Part shown: piece after piece, positions 35,806 to 45,136 of the stretch | How positions within the stretch are numbered: the first letter of the stretch is position 1 | Layout: each line of letters opens with the position of its first letter | From: an uncultured Collinsella sp. | GTDB lineage: Bacteria > Actinomycetota > Coriobacteriia > Coriobacteriales > Coriobacteriaceae | Assembly (NCBI GenBank): GCA_900754445.1 | Contig: CAAECW010000117.1 | Location: forward strand, 1-64,000 | Reading direction: 5' to 3' | DNA length: 64,000 bases | Notes under the pieces: generated by a model | What the model saw: only the letters and a program-made list of their open reading frames with translations | What the model was told of the DNA's origin: nothing | Database searches by the model: none | Program-made: the position numbers and the translations under genes

Positions 35806-36828
35806 ATGGCACAGGAAGCGACCGCCAGCGAGCAAAAGAAATTCAAGGTACCGCGCATCCCGGGCGACATCATGATCTATCCGATGATCGTCGGCCTTTT
35901 GCTCAATACCTTCTGCCCGCAGGTCTTTGAGGTCGGCGGCTTCTTTACGGCTGCCTGCCGCGGCGGCTCCAACACCATCGTTGCCGCGATCTTGCTGTTC
36001 GTGGGCGCCGGCATCAGCTTTAAGTCCACGCCGGGCGCCATCAAGACCGGCATCGTCGTGCTGATTCCTAAGCTTGTAGTGGCAGCCGCGCTGGGTCTGG
36101 GCGTCGCGTACTTCTTTAACGATAACTTTTTAGGCCTGAGCTCGGTTTCCATCATCGGCGGCATTACGTTTTGCAACATGGCGCTCTATACGGGCATCAT
36201 GGGCGAGTTCGGCGATGAGTCCGAGCAGGGCGCTGTCGGTATCCTGTTCTTTACGGCCGGCCCCGCCGTCACGATGATCATCCTTGGTGTTTCGGGTCTC
36301 GCCAACATCCCCGTCGGCACCATCATCGGATCCATCCTGCCGCTTGTTATCGGCATGGTCCTGGGCAACTTGTTCCCGTTTATCAAGAACCTGCTGGTTC
36401 CCGGCGCCAATCCCGCGATCGCTGTAATTGGTTTTCAGCTCGGTGCGTCCATGAGCCTTTCGAGCTTCATCGCCGGTGGCATTTCGGGCATCCTGCTGGG
36501 CCTCATCACGCTCTTTATCGTCGGTCCCATTACCTTTGCCTTCGAGCGCCTGTGTGGCGGCAATGGTAAGGCGGCTGTGGCATGTTCCACCATTGCCGGC
36601 ACGGCCATGACCACGCCGGTCGCCCTCGCCGAGGTCGCTCCGCGCTATGCCGAGCTTGCGCCCACCGCGTATGCGCAGATCGCCACTGCCGTCATCATCA
36701 CGGCAATCATGGCCCCGATTCTGACCGGCTGGGTCGATAAGAAGTTCTGCCAGAGCAAGGAAGACCTGTCGCCTGCCGGTGTCGAGGCCATCGAAGAGGC
36801 TGTCGCGACCGACATCGATGGCGAGTAG
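35806..36828 (+). CDS. 2-keto-3-deoxygluconate permease family (KdgT-like)
   Basis: A 340-residue membrane protein with about ten helices. It matches the KdgT family: PRIPGDIMIYPMIVGLLLNTF at the N-terminus, SFKSTPGAIKTG, GITFCNMALYTGIMGEFGDE, GFQLGASMSLSSF and IAGTAMTTPVALAE. KdgT imports 2-keto-3-deoxygluconate, a pectin breakdown product, with protons. ATG 35806 is chosen with GGGGGT upstream. It is a single gene; no kdgK/kdgA is nearby, so the substrate is by family only. Confidence 0.88.
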   Translation: MAQEATASEQKKFKVPRIPGDIMIYPMIVGLLLNTFCPQVFEVGGFFTAACRGGSNTIVAAILLFVGAGISFKSTPGAIKTGIVVLIPKLVVAAALGLGVAYFFNDNFLGLSSVSIIGGITFCNMALYTGIMGEFGDESEQGAVGILFFTAGPAVTMIILGVSGLANIPVGTIIGSILPLVIGMVLGNLFPFIKNLLVPGANPAIAVIGFQLGASMSLSSFIAGGISGILLGLITLFIVGPITFAFERLCGGNGKAAVACSTIAGTAMTTPVALAEVAPRYAELAPTAYAQIATAVIITAIMAPILTGWVDKKFCQSKEDLSPAGVEAIEEAVATDIDGE

Positions 36829-36927
36829 CAATCGATACCCATCAATGATTCCGGCGTGCAACTCGCGCCGTTTGAGCGCCCGAACGAGAGCTGTCTTGCA
36901 GTGACGTTCGGTCGCTCTGCTATTATT

Positions 36928-36952
36928 CCCCTTACCCCTGCGGAGTAGGGGG
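36928..36952 (+). terminator. Terminator-like hairpin upstream of GGDEF gene
   Basis: CCCCTTAC pairs with GTAGGGGG (one G-T pair) and is followed by TGTTTGTT. It ends the KdgT transcript or may sit in the leader of the diguanylate cyclase gene. Confidence 0.55.
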
Positions 36953-37016
36953 TGTTTGTTGCCCAGATTCGAATTGGGCGATTCTGGCCACTTGGATATT
37001 GAAGGGAGGGCGTCTA

Positions 37017-38159
37017 GTGGTAAAGGCACTCAAGATCGAGATATTCCTGCTATGCATGATTATTCTTATCGGACTTGCCGTACGAAGCCGTCGCTCCCTG
37101 TTCTCGAGCACCCAGCAGCTTTTGTTTAGCATGCTGGGCTACACGTCTGCTGCCTACATTTTCTTCGATATGATCTGGACGCTCTCGGACGGCGTGAGCA
37201 CTCCTGTAGGCATCACGGCCAACTGGATTTCCAACGCGGTTTCGTTTTCGCTCTTTGCCGCCGCGTGCCTCATTTGGTTTATCTATTCCGAGACGGTGCA
37301 GGGTTCTCGCCTTTTGACCGCGCGCTATAGGATGGCGTTTGTAACGCTGCCTGCGGTGCTGGTAGTCGTGCTGGCGTTTACTAGCTACTGGACGCATGCC
37401 CTGTTCTATATCGATGCGCAGGGCGCGTATCGTCGCGGTTTTGTCTATATGATCCAGCCCATCGTCAGCTACTGCTACGTTATATATACGTCCCTGCAAG
37501 CGTTTATACAATCTTGCAAGGTCGAGAGCCTACAAAAGAAGGCCATCTATCAAACCTTGGCATTTTTCGCCATTCCGGCCTTGGTGGCCGGTGTCTTTCA
37601 GGTCTTTTATTCGGGTCCCTGCCTTAGTGTCGGCATCATGTTAAGTATGTTGCAGCTCTACATTGTTTGTCAGGAGCAGCTGATCTCGACCGACCCGTTG
37701 ACTGGCCTCAACAATCGCAACCGTTTTGAGACCTATATGCTGTCGCTGTTCTCGGGTGCTGATCAGGCCGATGATGTGTATCTGCTTATGATGGACGCCG
37801 ACGGCTTTAAGCTGATTAACGATCGCTATGGACATGTGGAGGGCGACCATGCTCTCCAGGTCATATCTGCTACGCTCAAAGAGGTCTGCTCGGCGTCTGG
37901 TGGTTTTATCGCACGTTATGGCGGCGATGAGTTCGTGGTGCTCCAGAAGGCTGCGGCGGAACAGGACATCATAGACCTGTGTTCGGCGATTAACGACGAG
38001 CTCGCGCGCGCCGAGGTGCCGTATCTGTTGCGGATGTCCATCGGCTATGCACGGGTCGGCGATAGCGTTGATACCTGGCAAGACTTACTTCGCGCTGCCG
38101 ATGCGGAGCTCTACCGCGTCAAGGCCGAGAAAAAGAAAGCCGGCGTCCAGATACGCTAG
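37017..38159 (+). CDS. Membrane-bound diguanylate cyclase (GGDEF)
   Basis: A 380-residue protein. Six to seven transmembrane helices occupy residues 1-215, followed by a GGDEF domain (DPLTGLNNRNRFETYM, MMDADGFKLINDRYGHVEGD, RYGGDEFVVLQ near 300-308, MSIGYA). The active signature is intact, so cyclic di-GMP synthesis is expected. The RxxD inhibitory site normally five residues before GGDEF is absent, so product inhibition may be missing. The GTG at 37017 has AAGGGAGG upstream. The signal sensed by the membrane part is unknown. Confidence 0.88.
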   Translation: MVKALKIEIFLLCMIILIGLAVRSRRSLFSSTQQLLFSMLGYTSAAYIFFDMIWTLSDGVSTPVGITANWISNAVSFSLFAAACLIWFIYSETVQGSRLLTARYRMAFVTLPAVLVVVLAFTSYWTHALFYIDAQGAYRRGFVYMIQPIVSYCYVIYTSLQAFIQSCKVESLQKKAIYQTLAFFAIPALVAGVFQVFYSGPCLSVGIMLSMLQLYIVCQEQLISTDPLTGLNNRNRFETYMLSLFSGADQADDVYLLMMDADGFKLINDRYGHVEGDHALQVISATLKEVCSASGGFIARYGGDEFVVLQKAAAEQDIIDLCSAINDELARAEVPYLLRMSIGYARVGDSVDTWQDLLRAADAELYRVKAEKKKAGVQIR

Positions 38160-38261
38160 AAAAAAGGGGCGCACGCTTGCGTGCGTGGCGGCCCTCAGCT
38201 CACCGATGTACTCCATTAAGCTAAAGTACATGAATCCCCTCTGCTAAATAAGGGCAGTTCA

Positions 38262-39197
38262 TTAAGCTTTTTTGGGTTTGTTGACGATGATGATGCCGCT
38301 GCAGACCAACAGCAGGGCAACGATGACGGTAACGGGGCTCGTGCCAGCGCCCTCGCCGAGCAGCAGCGCGCTCAGCAGCACACCAAAGACGGGGTTCATA
38401 AACCCAAAGACCGAGACGCGGCTGACGGGGTTGACGGCAAGCAGGCGCGACCACAGCGAGTAGGCGACCGCGGAGATAAGCGCCATGTAGATGATGAGCG
38501 CGATGGCGGGGGCAATCGCCGTAGGGGAGAGTGCACCACCCATCAAAAAGCCAATGGCGGTGAGGACCAGACCGCCGACCAAGAACTGCCACCCGGCAAG
38601 CAAGACGCCGTCGTGCTCGCGCGAGAAGATGCCGATCAGGCAGGTCGAAAGGGCACCCGCGACGGTGGAGGCCAGGATGAAGCCCTCGCCGTCGAGCGTA
38701 AAGCCAAAGGTGCCGTCCGCGCCCGAAAGGTTGACGAGCGCGACGCCGGCAAAGCCCAGTACGCAGCCGAGCACCTTGGCCGTATTGAGCTTCTCGGTGC
38801 GAAACGCCAGAGCGGCAAAGAGGATGGCTAGGAAGTTGGCGCTGGCCTCGATGATGGAACTCGACATGGCACTGGCGCGCGAGAGTCCCAGGTAGAAAAA
38901 GAAGTACTGGCCGATGGTCTGGAAGAGCGACAAGATGCAGATGGGCTTGATATCACGCGCTTGCGGAACGAGCGGTCGGCGCTGGACCACGCTCATGCCA
39001 ACAATGACCAGCATGCCGGCAAGGGTGAAGCGCAGACCCGCGAAGAGCAGCTGCGAGGCGCTGTCGTGCGCGGGAATGCCAAAGAGGCCGTAGCCGATCT
39101 TGATGCAGGGAAAGGCCGATCCCCAGAGTGCACAGCAAACAAGACAGCCCAGGATGAGTCCAGGCAGGGTGGCGAGATACGGCTTGCGGCTTTCCAT
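38262..39197 (-). CDS. EamA/DMT family transporter
   Basis: A 311-residue membrane protein with ten hydrophobic helices arranged as two EamA repeats (LWGSAFPCIKIGYGL, GQYFFFYLGLSRASAMSSSIIEASANF; later YMALISAVAYSLWSRLLAVNPVSRVSVFGFMNPVFG, read in parts). It probably exports metabolites or amino acids. ATG 39197 with AGGAAGGAC upstream is preferred. A terminator lies between it and purL, so it has its own promoter. Confidence 0.88.
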   Translation of the reverse strand: MESRKPYLATLPGLILGCLVCCALWGSAFPCIKIGYGLFGIPAHDSASQLLFAGLRFTLAGMLVIVGMSVVQRRPLVPQARDIKPICILSLFQTIGQYFFFYLGLSRASAMSSSIIEASANFLAILFAALAFRTEKLNTAKVLGCVLGFAGVALVNLSGADGTFGFTLDGEGFILASTVAGALSTCLIGIFSREHDGVLLAGWQFLVGGLVLTAIGFLMGGALSPTAIAPAIALIIYMALISAVAYSLWSRLLAVNPVSRVSVFGFMNPVFGVLLSALLLGEGAGTSPVTVIVALLLVCSGIIIVNKPKKA

Positions 39198-39230
39198 GAT
39201 GTCCTTCCTACATGCGCGAAGCAAAAAAGA

Positions 39231-39259
39231 ACCCGCCACCGGGCGTGCCGGTGGCGGGT
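39231..39259 (-). terminator. Rho-independent terminator after purL
   Basis: A perfect 12-bp stem ACCCGCCACCGG / CCGGTGGCGGGT is followed on the minus strand by TCTTTTTTGC. Confidence 0.9.
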
Positions 39260-39296
39260 GTTGTTACCCGAGGGGATTGTACCCGATGGGAACGTA

Positions 39297-42200
39297 TTAA
39301 GCGAAGTAGGCTACGCCGCTCTCAAAGATCGGCATGAACTTATCGCCGGGGACATGCTCGGGCACGTTGCGGTACAGGTTGTCGCCGCGACGCTCGGCAT
39401 GGCCCATCTTGCCTAGGACGCGGCCGTCGGGGCTCGTGATGCCCTCAATGGCGAGTGCGGAGGCGTTGGGGTTGACGGAAAGATCCATGCTGGGCTTGCC
39501 GTCCTCGCCCACGTACTGCGTGGCGACCTGGCCGTTGGCGATCAGCTGGGCGAGTACTTCGTCATTGGCGACAAAGCGGCCCTCGCCGTGGCTGATGGCG
39601 ACGGTGTAGGGGTCGTCCAGGCTGCACTGCGACAGCCATGGGGACAGGTTGGACGAGATGCGGGTGCGCACCAGGCGGCTCTGATGGCGACCGATGGTGT
39701 TGAACGTCAGCGTGGGCGCATCGGGCGTGGCGTCGACGATGTCACCGTAGGGCACCAGGCCGAGCTTGACCAGAGCCTGGAAGCCGTTGCAGATGCCCAG
39801 CATCAGGCCGTCGCGGGCCTTGAGCAGGTCGCGGACTGCCTCGGTGACCTCGGGAGCACGGAAGAACGCCGTGATGAACTTGGCAGAGCCGTCGGGCTCG
39901 TCGCCGCCCGAGAAGCCGCCGGGGATCATGACGATCTGGCTTGCACGGATGCGGCGGGCAAGCTCGTGGGTGCTCTCGGCGACGGCCTCGGGCGTGAGGT
40001 TGTTGATCACGAAGGTGTCGGCCTCGGCACCGGCGGCACGGAAGGCGCGGGCGCTGTCGTACTCGCAGTTGTTGCCGGGGAACACGGGGATGATCACGCG
40101 CGGGCGGGCGATCTTGGCGCCGCCGTACACGTGGATATCCTTGGCGCGGAAGTCGATGGTCTCGACCTCGGGGGTCTCGCCGGCGCTGCGGTAGGCGAAG
40201 ACGCCCTCGATGCCGCTCTCCCAGGCCTCCTGGAGCTCGGCGAGCTCGATGACCTCGGAGCCGGTGTCGATGACATAGCCCTCGACGGTGGTACCCAGGG
40301 GCTCGACGACAACGCCGTCGGCGACCTCGGGCAGCTCGGCGTCCTCGGCGAGCTCGACGATAAAGCTGCCGTAGAGCGGGGTGAAGAGGCTCTCCACGTC
40401 CACATCCTCGGCAAGCTCGATGCCGATCTGGTTGCCGACGCACATCTTAAAGAGGCTCTCGGCGCCACAGCCGTAGCCGGGCGTGGAGACGGCCAGGGCG
40501 TCGCCGGTAGCAGTGAGCGCCTCGACGGCGTCAAACGCGGCGAGCAGCTGCTGGGCGTCGGGGCGGTAGTCCTCGCCGTAGGTGGCGGGGGCGATGCGGA
40601 CGACGCGGTGCGTCAGGCCCTTGAACTCAGGGGAGACGGCGCGCGCCGCGCGGCCCACGGCCACAGCGAAGCTGATCAGAGTCGGCGGAACGTTGAGCTC
40701 GCCGGCCTCGTCCTCAAACGAGCCGCTCATGGAATCCTTGCCACCGATGGCGCCGGCACCCAGGTCGACTTGGGCCATGAGAGCGCCCAGGACGGCTGCC
40801 GTGGGCTTGCCCCAGCGCTCGGCCTCGGTGCGCAGACGCTCGAAGTACTCCTGGAAGGAGAGATAGGCGCGCTTGTGCTCAAAGCCGGCAGCCACGAGCT
40901 TGGCGATGGACTCGACCACGGACAGGTAGGCGCCAGCAAACTGGTCGGCTTCCATCAGGTAGGGGTTGAAGCCCCATGCCATGGCGCTTGCCGTGGTGGT
41001 CTCGCCGTCCACGGGGAACTTGGCGACCATGGCCGAGCTCGGGGTGAGCTGCGTCTTGCCGCCAAAGGGCATAAGCACGGTTGCGGCACCGATGGTGGAG
41101 TCGAAGCGCTCGGAAAGGCCCTTGTTGGAGGCAACGTTGAGGTCGGTGACAAGCGAGGTCATGCGCTCGGCAAGCGTGGTGCCGGCCCAGCTGGGCTGCC
41201 ACACGCTGCGGGCGCACACGTGGGCGACCTGGTGCTTGGGCGCGCCGTTGGAGTTGAGGAACTCGCGGGACAGGTCGACGATGGCGACACCGTTCCAGGC
41301 CATGCGCATGCGCGGCTCGGCGGTAACCTCGGCGATAACGGTCGCCTCCAGGTTCTCCTCGGCGGCATAGCCCATGAACTCCTCGACATCACCGTCGGCG
41401 ACGGCGCAGGCCATACGCTCCTGGGACTCGGAGATGGCGAGCTCGGTGCCGTCCAGGCCGTCGTACTTCTTGGTCACGGTGTCCAGGTCGACATACAGGC
41501 CGTCGGCAAGCTCGCCTACGGCGACCGAGACGCCGCCAGCGCCAAAGTCATTGCAGCGTTTGATCAGACGGCAGGCGTCGCCGCGGCGGAACAGACGCTG
41601 CAGCTTGCGCTCGACCGGGGCGTTGCCCTTCTGGACCTCGGCGCCCGAGGTCTCGATGGACTCGGTGTTCTGGGTCTTGGAGGAGCCGGTGGCACCGCCG
41701 ATGCCGTCGCGGCCGGTGCGGCCGCCCAGCAGGATGATCTTGTCGGTGGGGGCGGGGCACTCGCGACGAACGTGGTTTGCCGGGGTAGCGCCCACGACGG
41801 CGCCGACCTCCATGCGCTTGGCCACGTAACCGGGGTGATAGAGCTCGTTGACCTGGCCGGTGGCAAGGCCGATCTGGTTGCCGTAGCTGGAGTAGCCGGC
41901 GGCGGCGGTGGTCACGAGCTTGCGCTGCGGCAGCTTGCCCTCGAGCGTCTCGGACACGGGGACGGTGGGGTCGCCGGCGCCGGTGACACGCATGGCCTGG
42001 TACACGTAGCTGCGGCCCGAGAGCGGGTCGCGGATGGCGCCGCCCACGCAGGTGGCGGCACCGCCGAAGGGCTCGATCTCGGTCGGGTGGTTGTGGGTCT
42101 CGTTCTTAAAGAGGAACAGCCAGTCCTGGTCCTCGCCGTCGACATCGACCTTCACCTTGACGGTGCAGGCGTTGATCTCCTCGGACTCGTCGACATCGGT

Positions 42201-43043
42201 CATGACACCGGTTTTCTTAAGGTACTTGGCGCCGATGGTGCCCATGTCCATGAGGCAGACGGGCTTGGCGTCGCGACCGAGCTCGTGGCGCATCTCCATG
42301 TAGCGGTCGAAGGCCTGCTGCACCACGGCGTCGTCGATCGTCACGTCGTCCAGGACGGTGCCGAAGGTGGTGTGGCGGCAGTGGTCGGACCAGTAGGTGT
42401 CGATCACGCGGATCTCGGTGATGGTGGGGTCGCGGTCCTCATCGCGGAAGTACTGCTGGCAGAAGGCGATGTCCGCCTCGTCCATGGCAAGACCACGCTC
42501 GGAAATAAAGGCGGCAAGGCCGGCCTCATCGAGCTCGCGGAAGCCGTCGAGCACTTCGACAGGCTGGGGCTCGGGGGTCTCCAAGTACAGCGTCTCGGGC
42601 AGGTCGAGCGAGGCGATGCGCGCCTCGACGGGGTTCACCACGTAGTGCTTGATGGCCTCGATGGCGGCTTCGTCCAGAGCGCCCGAGATCATATAGACCT
42701 TGGCGGAGCGCACGGCGGGGCGCTCGCCCTGGCTGATGAGCTGCACGCACTCGCTGGCGGAGTCGGCGCGCTGGTCAAACTGGCCAGGCAGGAATTCGAC
42801 GGCAAAGACGGCGCCATCGCTTGCGGGGAGCTCGTCGTAGGTCACATCGACCTGGGGCTCGCTAAAGACGGTCGGCACGCAGGAGCGGAAAAGCTCCTCG
42901 TCGATGCCCTCGACGTCGTAGCGGTTGATGATCCTCAGGGCCTCGATGCCCTTGATGCCGAGAATCTCGGTCAGCTCGCCCTTGAGCTGCTGAGCCTCGA
43001 CGTCGAACCCGGGTTTCTTCTCCACGTAGATACGAGAGACCAT
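39297..43043 (-). CDS. purL: Phosphoribosylformylglycinamidine synthase, single chain
   Basis: A 1248-residue fused enzyme, the large type rather than the split PurLQS. It converts FGAR, ATP and glutamine to FGAM in purine synthesis. The ATP-binding synthetase part carries DTYWSDHCRHTTF, NETHNHPTEIEPFGGAATC and GKDSMSGSFEDEAG. The C-terminal glutaminase begins near residue 975 with VIIPVFPGNNCEYDSARAF, then MIPGGFSGGDEP and the nucleophile in LGICNGFQAL. ATG 43043 has AGGAAGG upstream. It is monocistronic with a strong terminator. Confidence 0.96.
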   Translation of the reverse strand: MVSRIYVEKKPGFDVEAQQLKGELTEILGIKGIEALRIINRYDVEGIDEELFRSCVPTVFSEPQVDVTYDELPASDGAVFAVEFLPGQFDQRADSASECVQLISQGERPAVRSAKVYMISGALDEAAIEAIKHYVVNPVEARIASLDLPETLYLETPEPQPVEVLDGFRELDEAGLAAFISERGLAMDEADIAFCQQYFRDEDRDPTITEIRVIDTYWSDHCRHTTFGTVLDDVTIDDAVVQQAFDRYMEMRHELGRDAKPVCLMDMGTIGAKYLKKTGVMTDVDESEEINACTVKVKVDVDGEDQDWLFLFKNETHNHPTEIEPFGGAATCVGGAIRDPLSGRSYVYQAMRVTGAGDPTVPVSETLEGKLPQRKLVTTAAAGYSSYGNQIGLATGQVNELYHPGYVAKRMEVGAVVGATPANHVRRECPAPTDKIILLGGRTGRDGIGGATGSSKTQNTESIETSGAEVQKGNAPVERKLQRLFRRGDACRLIKRCNDFGAGGVSVAVGELADGLYVDLDTVTKKYDGLDGTELAISESQERMACAVADGDVEEFMGYAAEENLEATVIAEVTAEPRMRMAWNGVAIVDLSREFLNSNGAPKHQVAHVCARSVWQPSWAGTTLAERMTSLVTDLNVASNKGLSERFDSTIGAATVLMPFGGKTQLTPSSAMVAKFPVDGETTTASAMAWGFNPYLMEADQFAGAYLSVVESIAKLVAAGFEHKRAYLSFQEYFERLRTEAERWGKPTAAVLGALMAQVDLGAGAIGGKDSMSGSFEDEAGELNVPPTLISFAVAVGRAARAVSPEFKGLTHRVVRIAPATYGEDYRPDAQQLLAAFDAVEALTATGDALAVSTPGYGCGAESLFKMCVGNQIGIELAEDVDVESLFTPLYGSFIVELAEDAELPEVADGVVVEPLGTTVEGYVIDTGSEVIELAELQEAWESGIEGVFAYRSAGETPEVETIDFRAKDIHVYGGAKIARPRVIIPVFPGNNCEYDSARAFRAAGAEADTFVINNLTPEAVAESTHELARRIRASQIVMIPGGFSGGDEPDGSAKFITAFFRAPEVTEAVRDLLKARDGLMLGICNGFQALVKLGLVPYGDIVDATPDAPTLTFNTIGRHQSRLVRTRISSNLSPWLSQCSLDDPYTVAISHGEGRFVANDEVLAQLIANGQVATQYVGEDGKPSMDLSVNPNASALAIEGITSPDGRVLGKMGHAERRGDNLYRNVPEHVPGDKFMPIFESGVAYFA

Positions 43044-43227
43044 TGGTTCCTGCCTTCCTGATCGGTTGGGCGTACGGTACGGTATGCGGCAGCGGTCGGT
43101 TTGCGGGGTCTGCCCTGCGGTCGCCTTGAGCCACATGTTTGTAAACCTCACTATGATACGACAGCTCGCGGCGCGTTGAGGACGGCGAGGGTGCTACAGT
43201 GAAGCGCAAACAAGAGAAAGGCATCAC

Positions 43228-44790
43228 ATGGCATTCGTTTCACTCGCCATCATTGCACTCGTGGCCTTTGCGAGCCCCTTCATCGCCTCGGCGATTCCCG
43301 GAAAGCCCGTTCCCGAAACGGTCTTTTTGCTCGTGTTCGGCGCGGTGCTGGGACCCCATATGCTCGGCGTCATCCATGTAGATGCCGAGGTCTCGCTCGT
43401 GTCAGAGCTCGGTCTGGCATTTTTGTTCCTGCTTGCCGGCTTTGAGATCGATCCCAAGAACATCACGGGCGTCGAGGGCCGCTACGGTATGGCCACGTGG
43501 GCTGTCACATTTTGTATCGCCTGGCTTGCCGTGCGCTTTACCCCGTGGTTCTCGGTCAGCCATTTCGACGGTATCGCCGTGACGCTCGCCTTGACCTCGA
43601 CGGCGCTTGGGGCGCTCATGCCCATCTTGCGCGAGCGGTTGCTTGCCGGAACGCGCGTCGGTGATTCGATTCTCGCCTATGGTACGTGGGGCGAGCTCGG
43701 CCCCGTGCTCGCCATGTCGGTACTGCTGTCTGCCCGTACGGGCATCGAGACGCTGCTGATCTTGGGCTTATTTGCCGCCGTGTGCGTGCTGCTTGCCGTG
43801 GTCCCCAGCCGCTCCAAACGCGTCGGCAGCCGCTTCTTTGCGTTTGTCGAGGAGCGCGCCGATACCACGTCGCAGACGTTCGTACGCCTGACAGTGCTTA
43901 TTTTGGTCACGCTCGTGGCGTTCTCGGCCATCTTTAGCCTCGATATCGTATTGGGCGCTTTTGCCGCCGGCTTTGTCCTGCGCTATATCATCCCCGAGGG
44001 CAACCATACGCTTGAGACCAAGCTCGACGGCCTGGCCTACGGCTTTTTGATCCCGGTGTTCTTTACCGTGTCGGGCGCTAAGATCGACCTGACGGCCGTG
44101 GTGTCGCGCCCCGGGCTGCTCGTGGGCTTTATCTTGGCGCTGCTGATCATTCGTGCCGTGCCCATTCTCATCTCTATGAGCATTTGTCCCGTGACGCGCG
44201 ATGTGTCGGCGTATGGCCGCATTACCGTGGCGCTCTACTGCACCACGGCGCTGCCGATCATCGTTGCCGTAACGAGCGTGGCCGTCAATGCGGGCGCGCT
44301 GTCGCAAGATATTGCGTCGGTCATGGTTGCCGCCGGTGCCATCACGGTGTTCTTGATGCCATTGCTCGCGCAGCTCTTCTACCGCGTGGTCGACGCCGCG
44401 CCGGTCGCCGCCGTGGCAGAAGTTGCCGAGCATCCGTCCGATGCACTTGACATCCTGCGCGCCCATCACGATTTGGCGAGCCTGCTCGCACGCGAGCACG
44501 AGCTGCTGACCTCGCATGGACATGGTCGTGTATTCGAGGGCCTGCCTACGCTCGATACGATTGCCGAGCGTCTTTCCGCCGAGGCAGCGAGCGGCCACAT
44601 CGATGCCCGCATCGTGGACGCGGCGCGTCTTCTTGCCGATAAGACCTATGGTGATGAGGTTGACCCGTCCGAGCTGACTCCGCGTGAGCGCCGCCGCCTG
44701 GAGCGCGCCAAGCTCGCCGTGCACGAATATCGCCGCCGCATGCTGGAGCTCTACGCGCGCGATGAAGCCCAGGACGACGACGGTAAGTAG
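43228..44790 (+). CDS. CPA2-type cation:proton antiporter
   Basis: A 520-residue membrane protein with about 12 helices in the first 400 residues. Motifs of monovalent cation/proton antiporters are seen: PETVFLLVFGAVLGPHMLG, ELGLAFLFLLAGFEID, LGAFAAGFVLRYIIPEG and FFTVSGAKIDLT. A hydrophilic C-terminal tail of about 110 residues may be regulatory; no TrkA-N or TrkA-C domain is evident. The ATG follows GAGAAAGG. The ion (sodium or potassium) cannot be told from sequence. A tandem repeat array follows its stop. Confidence 0.87.
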   Translation: MAFVSLAIIALVAFASPFIASAIPGKPVPETVFLLVFGAVLGPHMLGVIHVDAEVSLVSELGLAFLFLLAGFEIDPKNITGVEGRYGMATWAVTFCIAWLAVRFTPWFSVSHFDGIAVTLALTSTALGALMPILRERLLAGTRVGDSILAYGTWGELGPVLAMSVLLSARTGIETLLILGLFAAVCVLLAVVPSRSKRVGSRFFAFVEERADTTSQTFVRLTVLILVTLVAFSAIFSLDIVLGAFAAGFVLRYIIPEGNHTLETKLDGLAYGFLIPVFFTVSGAKIDLTAVVSRPGLLVGFILALLIIRAVPILISMSICPVTRDVSAYGRITVALYCTTALPIIVAVTSVAVNAGALSQDIASVMVAAGAITVFLMPLLAQLFYRVVDAAPVAAVAEVAEHPSDALDILRAHHDLASLLAREHELLTSHGHGRVFEGLPTLDTIAERLSAEAASGHIDARIVDAARLLADKTYGDEVDPSELTPRERRRLERAKLAVHEYRRRMLELYARDEAQDDDGK

Positions 44791-44830
44791 TCGATAGTCT
44801 CTCAAGGGAGTCGCGTCACGCTTTGAAGGC

Positions 44831-45042
44831 TCGAAACGGGATGTGGTTTCCGAAACAGGGGCCGTTGGGAAACGGTGTCCCGGAATGGGCGTCCAGAGTG
44901 GGACGCGCTTTCCGCGAGAGACCCGTTGCGGAAACCACTTCCCAGAATCTGCGTTCAAAACGGGACGCAGTTTCCGCAAGGAGGTCCTGGGGGAAACCGT
45001 GCCCCGTTCTGATCCGAAATACTGGGACATAGTTTCCCTTTC
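44831..45042. repeat. Degenerate tandem repeat, 62-bp period
   Basis: Three full units and one partial begin with GGGA at 44838, 44900, 44962 and 45024, exactly 62 bases apart. Each full unit holds TTTCC about 10 bases in and GGAAA about 31 bases in, forming an imperfect hairpin of about 14 bp (10 to 11 pairs). Units are clearly related but diverged. The period is not a multiple of three, so this is not coding. It lies between the antiporter stop and the next terminator, so it should be transcribed. Confidence 0.8.
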
Positions 45043-45050
45043 ATAACAGA

Positions 45051-45093
45051 AGAAGGTGCGCTGCCTGCAGTTGATGCAGACGGCGCGCCTTCT
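45051..45093 (+). terminator. Bidirectional terminator
   Basis: A 19-bp stem (45051-45069 with 45075-45093) with three G-T/mismatch positions and loop GTTGA is followed by TTGTTGG. It lies between the convergent antiporter and SDR genes. Confidence 0.8.
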
Positions 45094-45136
45094 TTGTTGG
45101 ACTATGTTGAGGCTGGGAGCTGAGGCTTGTGGCCCC

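Noticed and set aside
39588..43061. 1157-codon plus-strand reading frame over purL
   Set aside because: Shadow of purL in another frame. The protein is dominated by leucine, glycine and valine, without motifs.
44831..45042. Tandem repeat as a CRISPR array
   Set aside because: Units are diverged over their whole 62-base length, with no identical repeats separated by unique spacers and no cas genes in the window.
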